21,514 nucleotides of DNA from DATARH01 sp035935235. GTDB taxonomy: Bacteria > Pseudomonadota > Alphaproteobacteria > ATCC43930 > CGMCC-115725. Shown here one piece after another: positions 14,051 through 21,514 of this stretch. The notes under the pieces are model-generated. The model did no database searches, had not been told where the DNA came from, and worked only from the letters and a program-made list of their open reading frames with translations. The stretch's first letter is position 1. Each line of letters opens with the position of its first letter. Location of the stretch: the NCBI GenBank assembly GCA_035935235.1, contig DASYXG010000123.1:1-21514 (forward strand), read 5' to 3'. Made by a program: the position numbers and the translations under genes.

Positions 14051-14087
14051 TCCGCTGGAACCCAGGGTTCTGGCAGTAGCCCTCGGA

Positions 14088-15284
14088 CTACGCCCCCTTC
14101 TTCAGATGCTCGAAGCCTTGCGCCAGGTCGGCCATCAAGTCTTGCGGATTTTCGAGGCCGATATGGATGCGGACGAGCGGGCCTTCGGCGTCCCATTTGG
14201 CCGCGGTGCGGATTCGCTCGGGATAGGCGGGTTGGATCAGGCTCTCGAACCCGCCCCAGCTAGCGCCGATGCCGAACAGGTCAAGCGCGTCGATGAACGC
14301 GTAGACCTGTTCCTTCGACGCCGGTTTAAGCACCACCCCGAAAAGCCCTGATGCGCCGAGGAAATCGCGTTTCCAGATTTTGTGTCCCGGGTCTTCGGGC
14401 AGCGCCGGGTAGAGCACCCGCGACACCTCGGGCCGCGTCTGCAGCCACTTGGCGACCTGCATCGCGTTTTTCTGATGCCGTTCCAGCCGCGCCGACAAGG
14501 TGCGCATCCCGCGCAGCGCGAAGAACACGTCGTCCGGCGCCGCCGAATGACCGATCTGTGCCATCGCCGAGCGCACCGGCAGGAAGGTCTCCTCGTTGCA
14601 GATGACGGCGCCAAGCATCGCGTCTGAATGCCCGCAAATGTATTTGGTCGCGGCATGGATCGAGACATCGACCCCATGCTCGAACGAGCGGAACAGGTAC
14701 GGCGTGCCCCAGGTGTTATCCATCAGCACTTTGGCGCCGTGGCGGTGCGCCACCGCGGCGATCGCCGGGATGTCCTGGATCTCGAAGGTCAGCGATCCTG
14801 GCGACTCGCAATAGACGACCTTGGTGTTGGGTCGCATCAGCTGCGCGATGCCTTCGCCGATCAGCGGGTCGTAGTAGGTCGTTTCGATTCCGCATTTCTT
14901 GAGGATGCCCTCGCAGAAATTGCGCGCCGGGCCGTAGGCGCTGTCGACCATCAGGCAATGGTCGCCGGCGCCGAGCAGCGCCTGGAGCGGCGCGGTCACC
15001 GCCGCCAAGCCCGACGACATCAGCATCCCGCGATAGCCGCCCTCGATCGCCGCCAGCAACTCCTCCAGCGGGAAGGTGCCGGGGGTGCCGTGGAGGCCGT
15101 AGCGCACTCCGGTAAACGGTGGCGCGGCGCGCTTCGCCTCCCACTCGGCCATGTTCTTCGAGAGGATCGTCGAGGCGTGATAGACCGGCGGATTGACCAC
15201 GCCGAAATTGGCCTCGGGATTGCGCCCGACATGGGTGAGCAGCGTGTCTTGGCGGTAATGGCGCGGCCGGTTGTCGTTTTTCAT
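14088..15284 (-). CDS. metC: Cystathionine beta-lyase
   Basis: This 398-aa PLP enzyme of the Cys/Met metabolism family (fold type I) cleaves cystathionine to homocysteine, pyruvate and ammonia in methionine synthesis. Visible motifs are TGVRYGLHGTPGT at residues 58-70 (substrate/PLP Tyr region), SSGLAAVTAPLQALL at 90-104, the pyridine-N-binding Asp in MDNTWGTPYLF (D189), and the PLP lysine K214 in SIHAATKYICGHSD. The C-terminus has LFGIGASWGGFESLIQP and VRIHIGLENPQDL, the pattern of the proteobacterial cystathionine beta-lyase branch. HGTPGT and WGGFESL favour beta-lyase over gamma-synthase or gamma-lyase. The start at ATG 15284 lacks a clear ribosome binding site. An alternative is a broader C-S lyase role on cysteine conjugates. 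Confidence 0.92.
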   Translation of the reverse strand: MKNDNRPRHYRQDTLLTHVGRNPEANFGVVNPPVYHASTILSKNMAEWEAKRAAPPFTGVRYGLHGTPGTFPLEELLAAIEGGYRGMLMSSGLAAVTAPLQALLGAGDHCLMVDSAYGPARNFCEGILKKCGIETTYYDPLIGEGIAQLMRPNTKVVYCESPGSLTFEIQDIPAIAAVAHRHGAKVLMDNTWGTPYLFRSFEHGVDVSIHAATKYICGHSDAMLGAVICNEETFLPVRSAMAQIGHSAAPDDVFFALRGMRTLSARLERHQKNAMQVAKWLQTRPEVSRVLYPALPEDPGHKIWKRDFLGASGLFGVVLKPASKEQVYAFIDALDLFGIGASWGGFESLIQPAYPERIRTAAKWDAEGPLVRIHIGLENPQDLMADLAQGFEHLKKGA

Positions 15285-15335
15285 GGGCGAAGGGGTCCGA
15301 GCGATAGGGCGATAAGCTCAGATACACCAATCGAC

Positions 15336-15355
15336 ATTTCGCCCGCGAACGAAAT
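15336..15355. other. Inverted repeat in the gap upstream of metC
   Basis: ATTTCG (15336-15341) and CGAAAT (15350-15355) are inverted around CCCGCGAA; an alternative pairing is TTCGC/GCGAA with a 2-base loop. It lies just after the DUF2066 stop and about 50-70 bp before the metC ATG on the minus strand. It could be a weak terminator or a regulatory site; there is no T-run. Confidence 0.3.
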
Positions 15356-15362
15356 ATCCCGC

Positions 15363-16196
15363 TCAGTCCGGCGAGCCGCGCCCCGAGGCGAGCAACACCA
15401 CGCCGCGCACGATGTCGCGGAACGCCGCGTCGTAGTTGACGCCGCTGATGCCCCAGCGGTGCTCGGCGCCGTTCCAGCGCGTCTGCCATTTGCCGACCCA
15501 GCCGGGCAAAGTCTCGCTCCAGTCGAGCGTGCCGGTGACGATCGCCTCGCTGCCGTCCGAGGGTGGTGGCTTTGGTTGGAAATTGTCGATCGTCGCGACC
15601 CAGGCGCCGAGTTCGCGTTCGGTCGGAATGCGCACCGCCATGCCGAATTCGCCCGCCGCGACCGCGAACGCGCCCCGCTGTTCCTCGCCGCGCGGGGTCT
15701 CGGCGCTGAGCAGATAGGAGGGCGGTTTAGGCCCCTGGATCATCAGCACCGGCACGATCACCGGCCGGTTCCCTCGCCACGGGGTGTCGCCGAGCTGCGC
15801 GATCAGTGCGTCGATCTTCGCCGGGTCGAAATGCACGGTCAGCCGGTGCGGCCGGTCGTAGCTGCCCTGGTCGTCCTTCTTCGGGATGCCGGCCATCAGA
15901 TCGACATAGTCGAACGACTCGACGAACTGGTCGGCGTGGTCGGCCCGCGCGGCGACGCGCGGATCGTCCCTAAGGCGCGGGTCGCCCGTCACCTTGACCA
16001 GCACTTCCTCGAGGCATTGCGCGAAGCCCCAGGGCCGCTGCCGCATATCGGTGCCGGTGACGATGGCGTAGGCGCTGTAGAGCGCCGCGTCGGGGTTCGC
16101 CGGCCCGTCGGCGAAAGCCGGAAGATTCGCCGCGCCGAGCAACGCAGCCCACCCGGCGATCCGCAACACCGCTCGCCGCGTCCTTTGCCTCGTCAT
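15363..16196 (-). CDS. Exported DUF2066 domain protein
   Basis: This 277-aa protein has an N-terminal RRAVLRIAGWAALLGAANLPAFA signal sequence with probable cleavage after AFA-D near residue 29; the paired arginines suggest that Tat export is possible but not certain. The mature part starts YSAYAIVTGTDMRQRPWGFAQCLEEVLVKVTGDPRL, the beginning typical of DUF2066 (VxVTGxxxxxRxxAxxxALxxxLxKVTGD). It continues through FDPAKIDALIAQLGDTPWRGNRPVIVPVLMI, with the W and PV-L signature, to a second half with VTGTLDWSE and a terminal AAFRDIVRGVVLLASG helix. The role of DUF2066 is unknown; periplasmic location is inferred from the signal. It is divergent from the cupin gene with only 43 bp between starts, so the promoters must overlap. 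Confidence 0.85.
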   Translation of the reverse strand: MTRQRTRRAVLRIAGWAALLGAANLPAFADGPANPDAALYSAYAIVTGTDMRQRPWGFAQCLEEVLVKVTGDPRLRDDPRVAARADHADQFVESFDYVDLMAGIPKKDDQGSYDRPHRLTVHFDPAKIDALIAQLGDTPWRGNRPVIVPVLMIQGPKPPSYLLSAETPRGEEQRGAFAVAAGEFGMAVRIPTERELGAWVATIDNFQPKPPPSDGSEAIVTGTLDWSETLPGWVGKWQTRWNGAEHRWGISGVNYDAAFRDIVRGVVLLASGRGSPD

Positions 16197-16239
16197 GGGG
16201 CGCAGGATATGCTTTGGCGCGAAGCTTGGGGAGAACGCG

Positions 16240-16635
16240 ATGGCAGACGCGATATCCGATCCCGCGACCGTAATCCGCGAAAGCGATCGCCCGGTCGTGC
16301 CGTTTCCCGGCGGCGCTACCTACCGCACCCTGATCGGTGACGATAACGGCGCCGGCATCCCGATCCGCACCGGCATCCAGACCTCGGAGCCCGGCTATGC
16401 GACGCGCGAGCACTCACACCCCTATGTCGAGGTGCTGACCGTGCTCGAGGGCAGGGGCGAGGCGTGGCTCGATGGCGAGCCAGGCACGATCGCCATGGAG
16501 CCCGGGGTGACGATCTCGATTCCCGCCGGCCGCGTCCATGGCTTCCGCGTGCTCGGCGATGCCCGGCTCGTTACCTACGGCATCCACACCTTCGGCAAGC
16601 GGATCGTCAATTACAAAGACCCGGTTGCCACCTGA
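16240..16635 (+). CDS. Cupin domain protein
   Basis: This 131-aa single-domain cupin starts at ATG 16240 with GGGGAGA 6-9 bases upstream; an in-frame opening from 16195 would overlap the divergent gene. Cupin motif 1 is H58-x-H60-x3-E64 (REHSHPYVEVLTVLEG). Motif 2 is SIPAGRVHGFRVLG with H100. The four metal-binding residues (two His, Glu, His) are therefore present. Small cupins serve as isomerases, dioxygenases or sugar-binding proteins, so the substrate is open. It is the first gene of a likely operon with RidA-like, COG3904 and CaiB/BaiF genes (gaps 24, 33 and 16 bp). Confidence 0.88.
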   Translation: MADAISDPATVIRESDRPVVPFPGGATYRTLIGDDNGAGIPIRTGIQTSEPGYATREHSHPYVEVLTVLEGRGEAWLDGEPGTIAMEPGVTISIPAGRVHGFRVLGDARLVTYGIHTFGKRIVNYKDPVAT

Positions 16636-16659
16636 TCCTGAAACCCAGAGGAGGAACCC

Positions 16660-17019
16660 ATGGCTATTCGCCGCATCGATGTTACGACCGGGCCCGGCCC
16701 GCGCATGAGCCGCGTCGCCATCCACGACGACCGCGTATTCCTCGCCGGCCTTACGGCTTCCGACGCCAGCCAGGATGTGCAGGGCCAGACCCGACAAATC
16801 CTTGCCAAGATCGACGACTATCTGAAGCAAGCCGGCACCAGCAAGTCGAACCTGCTGACCGCCAATCTGTGGATCAAGGACATGGCGCTGTTCTCGCAGA
16901 TGAACGAGGTGTGGAACGATTGGGTCGATCCAGCCAATCCGCCGTGCCGCGCCTGCGTCCGCGCCGATATGGCCCGCCCCGAAATCCTGGTCGAGATCAT
17001 GGTGACCGCGGCGAAATAA
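16660..17019 (+). CDS. RidA family protein (YjgF/YER057c/UK114)
   Basis: This 119-aa protein has a strong ribosome binding site AGAGGAGGAA before ATG 16660. It spans a full RidA fold: VFLAGLTASDASQDVQGQTRQILAKIDDYLKQAGTSKSNLL, then WNDWVDPANPPCRACVRADMARPEILVEIMVTAAK. R97 (PCRACV) and E112 (VEIMV) match the Arg and Glu that bind and hydrolyse imine/enamine intermediates in E. coli RidA (R105, E120). RidA proteins clear reactive 2-aminoacrylate and related enamines made by PLP enzymes. The C-R-A-C variant and the short N-terminus suggest a subfamily other than canonical RidA, so the deaminase role is probable but not certain. It is second in the cupin operon. Confidence 0.9.
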   Translation: MAIRRIDVTTGPGPRMSRVAIHDDRVFLAGLTASDASQDVQGQTRQILAKIDDYLKQAGTSKSNLLTANLWIKDMALFSQMNEVWNDWVDPANPPCRACVRADMARPEILVEIMVTAAK

Positions 17020-17052
17020 GCGCGGTTCACTTTCTCTCGGGGCAGCTCAACG

Positions 17053-18348
17053 ATGCGGTTGTTGCTGTGCGCCGTCGCCGTCGCGGCGGCGCTGCTGAGG
17101 ACGTGCCTGCCGGCCATCGCCGATGATTCGGCGCAATCCAAGTGCAACCTCGACCCGCCGATGAGCTTTACCGCGTGGACCAGCGAGGCCGGCCAGGAAT
17201 TTGGCGCCGGTGCGCGCGAATACATCTTCGCCGACGGCTATATCTGTCCCGATACCGACCAGAAGTTCCAGCAATTCCTCGATCAGAACCCCGTCAAGGC
17301 GCCGAACCGGATCGTCGTGCTCAATTCCGGTGGCGGCGATGTCGCCGCCGGCCTGCAAATGGGCGAAATCATCCGTCAGGCGAAAATGTGGACCCAGGTC
17401 GGGTCTCAATTTCCGCTGATGATCGGCGGCAACCAGAACATCCCGGCCAACGTGGTGCCGTTCATCCCCCGGCCCGCGGCGCCGCCCTTTCCGGGCTACT
17501 GCTACAGCTCGTGCACCTTCACCTTCATGGGTGGGGTTCATCGCACGATCGATTACGGCTCGAATTACGGCGTGCACCGCTTCGAGTTCACCGAAAAGGT
17601 TGATAGCCCAGCCGACCAGGCGCAGATCAACTCCGCCGCCCTCGTTCAATATGTGCACGAAATGGGGATATCGCCCGACTTCATGGCCCAGATGGTCAAG
17701 CAGGGCGGCAACAACGTCACCAATCTGAGCATGAAGGTGCTGCAGCAGCTAAAGATCATTACGCCGAGCTGGCATACTAAGTGGCGGATCGCGCCGCTTC
17801 CCGACAATAGCGGCTTCTTCCTCGACGGCGAGACGACCGATTTTTGGGGCGCGCACGAAATCGCGGTCACCTGCGCCCCGAAGCCGGTGCCGCAAACCGG
17901 GGTGAACCCAGCGCCAGCGAGCTCTACCCCCGTGAACCCGACCCCCGCGACGCTGCCTCAGTCGGGCCAATCGGCGTCGGCGGCGGCCGGCGCGGCGCCA
18001 CCCGGGTCGTCAGCACTGCAGATTGCGTTCTCGCTCGATCCCGGGGCGCGCGCAAAGGCGCAGGAGCTGGTCGGTGCCGTGCAATCCTATGTACTGGAGT
18101 TGGACGACGATTGGCTGACGCTGACCGGTTCGGCTATCGCCAAGCCAGCCGCTGTTGCCGGCTCGGCAAACCGACTGACCGCCGTGATCAATGTGTCGCA
18201 GCGTGGGCTCACCACGCTCGCCGGCGCAACCTATATCGGCTTTGCCTTCATGTTCGACCCGGCGGCCAAGCTGCCCCTGCGTCTGCTCAATTTCGAATCC
18301 GACCTCAACGTCGCCAAGCTCAAGCAGTTCGCCGCTACCTGCCATTAG
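17053..18348 (+). CDS. Exported ClpP/crotonase-like protein (COG3904 type)
   Basis: This 431-aa protein has an N-terminal signal peptide (MRLLLCAVAVAAALLRTCLPAIA, cleavage after AIA near residue 23). Residues about 55-205 carry the pattern of periplasmic ClpP-like proteins: PNRIVVLNSGGGDVAAGLQMGEIIRQ at 84-109, then YCYSSCTFTFMGGVHR at 149-164 and YGVHRFEF at 172-179. S152 in C150-x-S152-x-C154 and H175 are candidate catalytic residues, with the cysteines perhaps forming a disulfide. A proline- and serine-rich linker follows at about 275-320. A separate C-terminal domain (about 320-431, SALQIAFSLDPGARAKAQELV ... FESDLNVAKLKQFAATC) is not recognised. Protease activity is inferred from the family only. 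It sits between RidA and CaiB/BaiF genes; any functional link is unclear. Confidence 0.75.
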   Translation: MRLLLCAVAVAAALLRTCLPAIADDSAQSKCNLDPPMSFTAWTSEAGQEFGAGAREYIFADGYICPDTDQKFQQFLDQNPVKAPNRIVVLNSGGGDVAAGLQMGEIIRQAKMWTQVGSQFPLMIGGNQNIPANVVPFIPRPAAPPFPGYCYSSCTFTFMGGVHRTIDYGSNYGVHRFEFTEKVDSPADQAQINSAALVQYVHEMGISPDFMAQMVKQGGNNVTNLSMKVLQQLKIITPSWHTKWRIAPLPDNSGFFLDGETTDFWGAHEIAVTCAPKPVPQTGVNPAPASSTPVNPTPATLPQSGQSASAAAGAAPPGSSALQIAFSLDPGARAKAQELVGAVQSYVLELDDDWLTLTGSAIAKPAAVAGSANRLTAVINVSQRGLTTLAGATYIGFAFMFDPAAKLPLRLLNFESDLNVAKLKQFAATCH

Positions 18349-18364
18349 GCACGAGGACAATCCG

Positions 18365-19597
18365 TTGACCGACAGCGACGCTGGAAAAACCTGGGGCGGC
18401 CCCTTGCTGGGGATCCGGGTCATCGACCTGACCCGCGTGCTCGCCGGCCCGTTCGCCACGCAAAGTCTCGGCGATCTCGGCGCGGAGGTGCTGAAGATCG
18501 AGCCGCCGGGCGGGGGTGATGAGACTCGCCGTTTCCCGCCGTTTCTCGAGGGCGAGGGCCACTATTTCCTCGGCATTAACCGCAACAAGAAAAGCCTGGT
18601 TGTCGATTTGCAGCAGGAGGCGGGAAAGGAAGTCCTGCGCCGCCTCGTCAAGGATAGCGACATTCTGGTCGAAAATTACCGACCGGGGGTCATGGACCGG
18701 CTCGGCCTGGGCTATGCCGCGCTCGCCGAGATCAACCCACGCCTGATCTATTGCGCGATCAGCGGCTTCGGTCTCACCGGGCCGCTGCGCGACAAGCCGT
18801 CTTTCGACATCGTCACCCAGGCGCTATCGGGCGCGCTCAGCATCAATGGCGAGCGCGGCCACATGCCGATCAAGCTGGCGATCCCGCTCGGCGACATGGT
18901 CGGCGGCGTGTTCGGGCCGATGGCGATCCTCGCCGCGCTGCACGAGCGCCACCGGACCGGAAAGGGGCGGCTCATCGACATCAGCCTTTATGACGGGCTC
19001 ATCGGCATGCTCGGCTATTTTGCCCAGCTCGCCTTCATCACCGGCGAGGACCCGCCGACGATGGGGTCGAGCCACCCCAACATCGTCCCCTATGGCAGCT
19101 TCCCGGCCTCCGATGGGTCGATCATCATCGCCGTCTTGTCGGAGAGTTTCTGGGGCAAATTGTGCGAGGCGCTGGAGCGCCCCGACCTCGCCGCCGACCC
19201 GCGGTTTGCGACCCCGACCCTGCGCCGCGAGCGCCGCGACGAGGTCGACCGGATCATCTCCGAAATTACCCGCACCCGCACCGTCGCCGAATGGGAGAAG
19301 CGCCTCACCGCGGCCGACGTGCCGCACGCGCCGGTGCTCGGGGTCACCGCCGCGCTCGCCCATCCGCATGCGCTGGCGCGCGAGATGGTGGTCGAGGCCG
19401 AGCACGCGACGATCGGTCCGGTCAAGGTCGTCGGCCGGCCGATCAAGTTTCCTGGCGCCAAGCAGCCGCCGGTGACGGCGCCGCCCACCCTCGGCCAGCA
19501 CACCGAGGCGGTGCTGCGCGAGCGGCTTGGCTATAGCGACGCGGAGATCGACAGGCTGAAACGCGACGGGATTATCGACCGGCGGGCAAAGTCCTGA
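18365..19597 (+). CDS. CaiB/BaiF family CoA-transferase
   Basis: This 410-aa class III CoA-transferase has a TTG start at 18365, supported by GAGGA about 9 bases upstream and by alignment of the family's opening. An in-frame opening from 18191 would overlap the upstream gene by more than 150 bp and is rejected. Family motifs are GIRVIDLTRVLAGPFATQSLGDLGAEVLKIEPP near residues 16-48, NKKSLVVDL at 74-82, LVENYRPGVMDRLGLGYAAL at 101-120, and D148 in PSFDIVTQA, the Asp that forms the acyl anhydride. GKGRLIDISLYDG and PNIVPYGSF complete the match. It moves CoA between acyl-CoA donors and carboxylic acids; the substrate pair is unknown. Its 3' end overlaps the convergent MFS gene by 26 bp. Confidence 0.9.
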   Translation: MTDSDAGKTWGGPLLGIRVIDLTRVLAGPFATQSLGDLGAEVLKIEPPGGGDETRRFPPFLEGEGHYFLGINRNKKSLVVDLQQEAGKEVLRRLVKDSDILVENYRPGVMDRLGLGYAALAEINPRLIYCAISGFGLTGPLRDKPSFDIVTQALSGALSINGERGHMPIKLAIPLGDMVGGVFGPMAILAALHERHRTGKGRLIDISLYDGLIGMLGYFAQLAFITGEDPPTMGSSHPNIVPYGSFPASDGSIIIAVLSESFWGKLCEALERPDLAADPRFATPTLRRERRDEVDRIISEITRTRTVAEWEKRLTAADVPHAPVLGVTAALAHPHALAREMVVEAEHATIGPVKVVGRPIKFPGAKQPPVTAPPTLGQHTEAVLRERLGYSDAEIDRLKRDGIIDRRAKS

Positions 19598-20906
19598 GGC
19601 GCCGCCAATTGGCGGCGAGATAGGCGGCGACACCGAGCGTCCCCATCGCCGGCGGCACGACGGCGATCGCCAGGCCCGCGTCGGTGAACAGCGCGCTGAG
19701 CGATGCGCCGACAAATCCCATGCCCATCTGCAGCGCCCCCATCAGCGCCGAGGCCGAGCCGGCGTTGCGCGGGAAGAGGCCGAGCGCAGTTGTCGTCACC
19801 CCCGGCATGATGAAGGCGAAACCCAGCATCCACAGACACATCGGCGCGATGATCTGGGCGACGCCGAGGCCGAGGAACCGCAGGGCGAATGCCAAGCCGA
19901 AGGCCGCGGCGAGCACCATCAGCGCGCCCGCCAGCACCAGCCGGCTCGTCGTGAAGAAATGCAGGAGCCGGTTGGTCAACAGAGAGCCGAGAAGGTACGA
20001 CACCATCAGCGACGCGGTCACCACGCCAAACATCGGGCTCGACAGGCCGAGTTTTCCCATCAACACAAACGGCGCCAGCGTCTGCGACGCATAGAACCCA
20101 CCGATCGCCAGCGAGGTCAGCACCACCTGGCCGACAAAGTCGCGCGAGGTCAGCAGCATCGCGTAGTTGACCCCGAGCGAACGCAGCCGCGTCGCGCGCG
20201 GGTCGCGGCGCTCGTTGGTCTCCGGGAAGAACCAGACTAGGCAAAGCAGCACCGCCCCGTACGCCGCCAGCAGCACGAACAGCACCCGCCAGCTCGTCAC
20301 CGTGATCAGCGTGCCGCCAAGCACCGGCGCCGCCGCCGGCGCGATCGATAGGATGAGGCTCATCAACGAGATGATCCGCGCTGCGCCATTGCCGGCAAAG
20401 CGGTCGACGACCATGACCCGCGACAGCGCCACACCGCCGCAAGCGCCGACCCCCTGTACCAGGCGCCCGGCGATCAGCCACGTCGCCGAGGCGGCGCCGG
20501 CGCAGAGCAACGAGCCAAGGACATAGAGGCTGAGGCAGACAAGCATCACCGGCCGCCGGCCGAAGCGGTCGGAGAGCGGGCCGCAAATCAACTGCGCGCC
20601 GGCAAACCCGAACAGGTATACCGTGATCGTCGCCCGGATCGCGTGCTCGCTTGTGTGCAGCGCACCAATCAGCAAGGTCATCGCCGGCGTATAGAGGCTC
20701 ATCGACAGCGGCCCGACCGCGATCAGCAGCGCCCCGACGATCGTCATCCTGAGCGGCGTCAGCTCGTTCGAACTCGCCGTCGCGACCGAGCCACGGCGAA
20801 GCCAGTGGTAAACCTTGAGAGATGGCCGCTCCCAAATCAGCAGACTCACCTGACCCACTCCGCCCGTCGCCACGCCCCCGAATGCTCGCGGCCGATAGGG
20901 AACCAT
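19572..20906 (-). CDS. MFS transporter, Bcr/CflA type drug efflux family
   Basis: This protein of up to 444 aa has twelve hydrophobic segments beginning with MTIVGALLIAVGPLSMSLYTPAM. The loop 2-3 MFS motif is GPLSDRFGRRPV at residues 109-120, and RLVQGVGACGGVALSRVMVVD follows the fourth helix, both typical of Bcr/CflA proton-driven exporters. Export of drugs or small metabolites is the family role; the natural substrate is unknown. The N-terminus is uncertain: from ATG 20906 the first 40 or so residues look unlike the family, which usually opens close to SSxELTPLRM. No in-frame ATG lies nearer than the one in PLRM (codon at 20747), and no strong ribosome binding site marks any option. The TATCTATATGG around 20906 could instead be a -10 region. 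It is tail-to-tail with the CaiB/BaiF gene. Confidence 0.87.
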   Translation of the reverse strand: MVPYRPRAFGGVATGGVGQVSLLIWERPSLKVYHWLRRGSVATASSNELTPLRMTIVGALLIAVGPLSMSLYTPAMTLLIGALHTSEHAIRATITVYLFGFAGAQLICGPLSDRFGRRPVMLVCLSLYVLGSLLCAGAASATWLIAGRLVQGVGACGGVALSRVMVVDRFAGNGAARIISLMSLILSIAPAAAPVLGGTLITVTSWRVLFVLLAAYGAVLLCLVWFFPETNERRDPRATRLRSLGVNYAMLLTSRDFVGQVVLTSLAIGGFYASQTLAPFVLMGKLGLSSPMFGVVTASLMVSYLLGSLLTNRLLHFFTTSRLVLAGALMVLAAAFGLAFALRFLGLGVAQIIAPMCLWMLGFAFIMPGVTTTALGLFPRNAGSASALMGALQMGMGFVGASLSALFTDAGLAIAVVPPAMGTLGVAAYLAANWRRLRTLPAGR

Positions 20907-20991
20907 ATAGATAGGTCAGCTTATGATCTGCTCAGCGATTTTTGCAGTGCACAATTGCGCCGAGGGGACAGTGCTCAGCCGATAGCGATCG

Positions 20992-21150
20992 TCAGGCGGC
21001 AGATTGCTCTAACCGCTCCGCCTTCTCCGCGAAGATGCGTCCCAGCAGCCCAACCAATTTCGAGCGCTGGGGATCATCGACCTGGGCGGCCTGTCGTCGG
21101 TAGTAATCGGCCCTGATCCGGTAGAAGGCAACAGCCTCGGGCGCATTCAT
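20992..21150 (-). CDS. Small helical hypothetical protein (52 aa)
   Basis: The frame runs from ATG 21150 to TGA 20992-20994. The product opens MNAPEAVAFYRIRADYYRRQ, continues AAQVDDPQRSKLVGLLGRIF and ends AEKAERLEQSAA. It should form two amphipathic helices joined by DDPQ, a layout common in small uncharacterised alphaproteobacterial proteins (Y-R-x-R-A-x-x-x-R-x-x-A ... L-x-x-x-A-x-x-x-E). A ribosome binding site like GAGAGAAG lies just before the ATG. Charge pattern and codon use look coding. The function is unknown. An FNR/FixK-like site lies 109-122 bp upstream, so oxygen-dependent control is possible. It is too far from the MFS gene (85 bp) to assume an operon. Confidence 0.65.
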   Translation of the reverse strand: MNAPEAVAFYRIRADYYRRQAAQVDDPQRSKLVGLLGRIFAEKAERLEQSAA

Positions 21151-21258
21151 GGGCTTCTCTCTCGATCCATATGATCGGCGGCGGGACCGGCGCGAGACTG
21201 GCCGCGCCGCACTGACGCTAGCAACTGCCCGACAATACCGCCGAGCCCGGCAGGCGCC

Positions 21259-21272
21259 CTGATCTGGATCAA
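21259..21272. promoter_or_regulatory. FNR/FixK-like box (CTGAT-N4-ATCAA)
   Basis: CTGATCTGGATCAA matches the FNR/Anr/FixK consensus TTGAT-N4-ATCAA at 9 of 10 fixed positions. It lies in the 162-bp gap between the 52-aa gene (start 21150, minus strand) and the YbhB stop, in position to control the 52-aa gene. No regulator gene is in the window. Confidence 0.5.
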
Positions 21273-21312
21273 GTCAAGGCTGGGTCAGGAGCCGCCAACC
21301 CGGCCGGTCGGG

Positions 21313-21514
21313 TCAAGGGTGCTTGAAGCGCAGGATCAGCCCGGCCGTGGCCTTGACGTGTCCCTTCAGCGCCGCGAGCAGCTCGTCGCGCGTCATGCCG
21401 GGTTTCAGCTCGGGCGCCTTGGGGTCGAAGTCGGTGGCCATGAGGATATAGGTGTAGTGGTGCGCGCTAACTCCGGCGGGTGGGCAGGGGCCGAAATAGG
21501 TCGCCATCTCTTTG
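21313..21514 (-). CDS. YbhB/YbcL family (PEBP, Raf kinase inhibitor-like) protein, C-terminal part only
   Basis: Sixty-six residues are visible, reading KEMATYFGPCPPAGVSAHHY onward and ending at TGA 21313-21315. The frame is still open at the right edge, so the 5' part lies outside the window and the internal ATG at 21507 is not the start. YFGPCPPAGxSxHHYTYILMATD is the hallmark C-terminal block of phosphatidylethanolamine-binding-protein-like YbhB/YbcL proteins, followed by the usual TRDELLAALKGHVKATAGLILRF end. These are small soluble or periplasmic proteins with unclear roles, commonly near 150-190 aa. Confidence 0.9.
   Translation of the reverse strand, partial: KEMATYFGPCPPAGVSAHHYTYILMATDFDPKAPELKPGMTRDELLAALKGHVKATAGLILRFKHP

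Noticed and set aside
14628..16340. A 570-codon open frame on the plus strand
   Set aside because: It lies antisense to metC and the DUF2066 gene and crosses their intergenic gap. Its translation is rich in Arg, His and Asp without domain patterns.

Overview
The window is GC-rich chromosomal DNA with dense, short-spaced genes. It most likely comes from an alphaproteobacterium, perhaps a soil- or plant-associated member of the Rhodospirillales/Reyranella type. The lineage call rests on a perfect GAAC-N7-GAAC LexA box, the alphaproteobacterial SOS-box form, and on the overall gene content. I see no rRNA, tRNA, CRISPR array or transposase gene. The exact genus is inference.

Left part (1-7047, + strand): a phytanoyl-CoA dioxygenase-like gene cut by the left edge, a DUF6166-like gene and a GFA-family zinc protein lie in a tight row. 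A membrane fatty acid hydroxylase/sterol desaturase and a 58-aa two-helix membrane protein follow. Next comes a small DUF4258/DUF2283 pair flanked by a perfect 36-bp direct repeat of the 3' end of the membrane-protein gene, then a repeat-rich non-coding stretch and a LexA box. The box sits in front of two tandem, equal-length enolase-superfamily genes and a TSUP (TauE/SafE-type) transporter, which look like one catabolic operon. The next gene is broken by a 16-bp tandem duplication.

Middle part (7054-14090, mostly - strand): a group D flavin monooxygenase-like protein (acyl-CoA dehydrogenase fold), an orphan membrane histidine kinase with a Cache-like sensor, a small helical protein, a 2OG-Fe(II) oxygenase-like protein (+ strand) carrying a TonB-C-like tail, a convergent DUF6065 gene, and a secreted protein that ends in a run of 23 prolines coded by a hexanucleotide repeat.

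Right part (14088-21514): cystathionine beta-lyase (metC) and an exported DUF2066 protein on the minus strand diverge from a likely four-gene plus-strand operon (cupin, RidA-like, periplasmic ClpP-like COG3904 protein, CaiB/BaiF CoA-transferase). A convergent Bcr/CflA-type MFS exporter overlaps the last of these. The window ends with a 52-aa gene preceded by an FNR/FixK-like box, and with the C-terminus of a YbhB/YbcL protein cut by the right edge.

Overall this is an accessory metabolic region: acid-sugar or organic-acid catabolism with transport, CoA transfer, several oxygenases and detoxification. The most unusual items are the repeat-flanked DUF4258/DUF2283 cassette, the SOS box in front of a catabolic operon, the K-x-Q active-site change shared by both enolase paralogs, the duplication frameshift, and the oxygenase-TonB_C fusion next to a DUF6065 gene.
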